A stretch of DNA of 52,143 nt. Origin: CAYNNP01 sp964398215. GTDB taxonomy: Bacteria > Planctomycetota > Planctomycetia > Pirellulales > Pirellulaceae. Within the stretch, counting starts at the first letter, position 1. Each line of letters begins with the position of its first letter. The position numbers and the translations under genes were made by a program. The notes under the pieces are model-generated. The model had not been told where the DNA came from. It was given only the letters and a program-made list of their open reading frames with translations, and made no database searches. The stretch is from positions 1 to 52,143 of the forward strand of contig CAYNNP010000018.1 in the NCBI GenBank assembly GCA_964398215.1, read 5' to 3'. Positions 46,601-49,600 of the stretch are shown here, piece after piece.

Positions 46601-49600
46601 GTTACTTGCTCGTCGTTCTCCAAGACTGAATCGTCGATCGTACTAACATCGATCGTCGCGCTTACTTGGCCCGCCAAGATCGTTACGCTACCCGCCAACG
46701 CCGTGTAATCGCTTCCGGCCACTGCTGATCCAGCAACCACGTAGTTGACGACGGTATCAGAGTCGCTTGCGTTGGAGATGCTGACGGTAAACAACCCGTC
46801 ATCACCCGGTTCAGCAGCCGTATCATCCGTCGCGACCACAGAAACTTGTGCCGTATCATCATCGGCGATCGTAACGATGGCCGAGTCTTCGCCAGCAACA
46901 CTTGAAACAACCACATTTGGATTGTCGGCACCCGTCAGCGTAACGACGACCGTTTCATTGTTTTCCAAAATCGAATCATCGATCACATTCACGTCGATCG
47001 TAGCGCTCGTTTGGCCAGCTGCAACCGTAACGGTCCCTGACAACGCGACGTAGTCGCTACCCGCAACACCCGAGCCAGATACAACGTAGGTCAACACCGT
47101 GTCGCTGTCGCTTGTCGTGTCCAGCGTTACCGTGAATTGGCCAGCGTCCGTTGGCTCTGCCGCCGCCGAATCGTTGGCGGAAATGCTTGCGGTGGCCATG
47201 TCATCGTCGGTGATCGTGACCGTTGCGTTGTCGGCTCCCGGAGCAGCATCGATAGTTACGCTAGGATCGTTTGTGCCCAGCAAAGTCACCGTGACGGATT
47301 CATTGCCTTCCAAAACTCCATCATCGATGACGGACACGTCGATCGTTACAGCAGTCTGCCCGGCAAGGATCGTTGCCGTTCCGGTCAACGTCGTATAGTC
47401 ACTTCCGCCCAACGCCGTGCCGCCAACACTATAAGTAACGATCGTGTCTTGATCGCTTGTTGCCGAAATGCTGATGGTCAACTCGCCATCGTCCGTTGGT
47501 TCAGAAGCTGTTGGGTCCGAGGCGGTGATAGCGACAGTCGCAAAATCATCGTCGCTGATGATGACAGTCGCAGTATTCGCGCCCGCGGCCCCGGACACAT
47601 TGATCGCAGAATTGTCAGTTCCGGTCAGTGTCAGGATGACCGTTTCATCATTTTCCAGTACCCCATCGTCCAGTACGCTGACATCAACCACAGCGGTCGT
47701 CGAACCGGCCGCGATCGTGACGTTGCCAGTGAGCGTCGTGAAGTCGCTTCCGTTGGCAGCCGTGCCCGTCACAACGTAGCTGACAACAGTGTCGCTATCC
47801 GCTGGGTTGTCAATGGCAACAGTGAACTGACCGTTGGCGTTTGGCTCCGAAGCACTTGCTATCGAAGCAGTGACACTCACTTCCGCGGTATCGTTGTCAG
47901 CGATATCGACGGTCGCGGCAGCAGCCCCGGTGTCAATAGAAACGTCGGGGTCATCAGTCCCGCTCAAAGTCAACGTGACGGTCTCGGTATTTTCAATCAC
48001 CAAGTTATCGATGACCGTCAAGTCGATTGTTGCTGTCGTTTGGCCAGCCAGAATTGTGACGCTACCCGACAGCGGCTGAAAGTCGTCACCCGACGTCGCT
48101 GTACCAGTGACGACATAGTTGACAATCGTGTCTTGGTCACTCGCGTTCGCGATTGTAACCACGAACTCGCCGTCATCACCTGGCTCGCTTGCTGCCGAAT
48201 CGCTCGCTGAGATTCCGACCGTTGTGGTATCGTTATCCGCAATCGTGACCACGGCAGTATCCGCGCCAGGCGATGTGTCGACCGTAACAGCGGCGTCATC
48301 AGTACCCGTCAAAGTAACGATGACCGTTTCATCATTCTCCAGAATATTGTCATCGATCGCGCCAACATTGATCGTGGCCGTCGTACTACCCGCTGCGATC
48401 ACAACACTGCCGCTCAGGACAGAGTAGTCCGTTCCGGCGTCTGCTGTTCCGATCACGTTGTAGTTGACGGTCACATCGTGATCGCTGACCGAACTGATCG
48501 TGACTGTGAATTCACCGTCGTCACCCGGTTCAGCCGCTGTTGGGTCGGTTGCGACGACTGAAATCGTTGCCGAATCATCATCCGCAATTGTGATCGTCGC
48601 GCTGTTCGCGGTTGCGTCCACGGCAATGTCAGCATCACCAGTTGCGATGCCTGTTAGCGTGGCGACGACCGTTTCGGATCCTTCCAAGACACCGTCGTCC
48701 AGAACACTCAAGTCAATTAGCGCAGTGGTTTGCCCCGCAAGGATCGTGACGGATCCTCCCAGCGACACAAAGTCTGTCCCGCTGGTCGCTGTTCCGGCGA
48801 TGCTATAGTTGACGACTGTGTCAGTGGAACTTGCTGTTTCGATTTCGATTGTGAACTGACCATCATCGCTTGGCTCCATTGCCAAAGCGTCCGATGCACT
48901 GATCGAAACCAATGCGACGTCGTCATCGGCGATCAAGACGCTGGCGGTGTTCGCGCCAGCAGCGGTGTCAACCGTTACGTCGACATCGTCACTGCCCAGC
49001 AAAGTCAGCACAACAGTTTCGCTGGATTCCAGCAACGTGTCATCCAACACCGAAACATCAACCACGGCACTGGTTTGCCCCGCCAAGATCGTGACGGTAC
49101 CCGAGAGCGACGCAAAGTCATCGCCGCCAACTGCGGTTCCACCAACCGAATAGCTGACAACCGTGTCTTGATCGCTCGCCGCCGATATCGAAATTGTGAA
49201 TTGGCCGTCATCGCCAGGTTCAGCGGCAGCCGCGTCGTTCGCTACGACTGAAATGGTTGCTATGTCGTCATCAGTAATCGTGACCGATGCCGTATTTGCT
49301 CCCGGCGACAGATCAACCGTCACGTCGGCGTCATCAGTTCCCAGTAGAGTCAAGATGACGGTTTCAGAGTTTTCCAGTAACCCATCGTCCACGACTTCTA
49401 GGTCAATCGTCGCAGAAGTTTGCCCCGCCAGGACTGTGACCGTGCCAACCAACGGCGTGAAGTCGTTGCCCGAAGTCGCGGTGCCTCCGACCGCATAAGT
49501 GATCACCGTGTCGCTATCACTTTCGCTAGACAATGTGACCGTGAACTGACCATTGTCCGCCGGTTCACTCGCCGCCGGATCAGTTGCGCTAACGCTAACC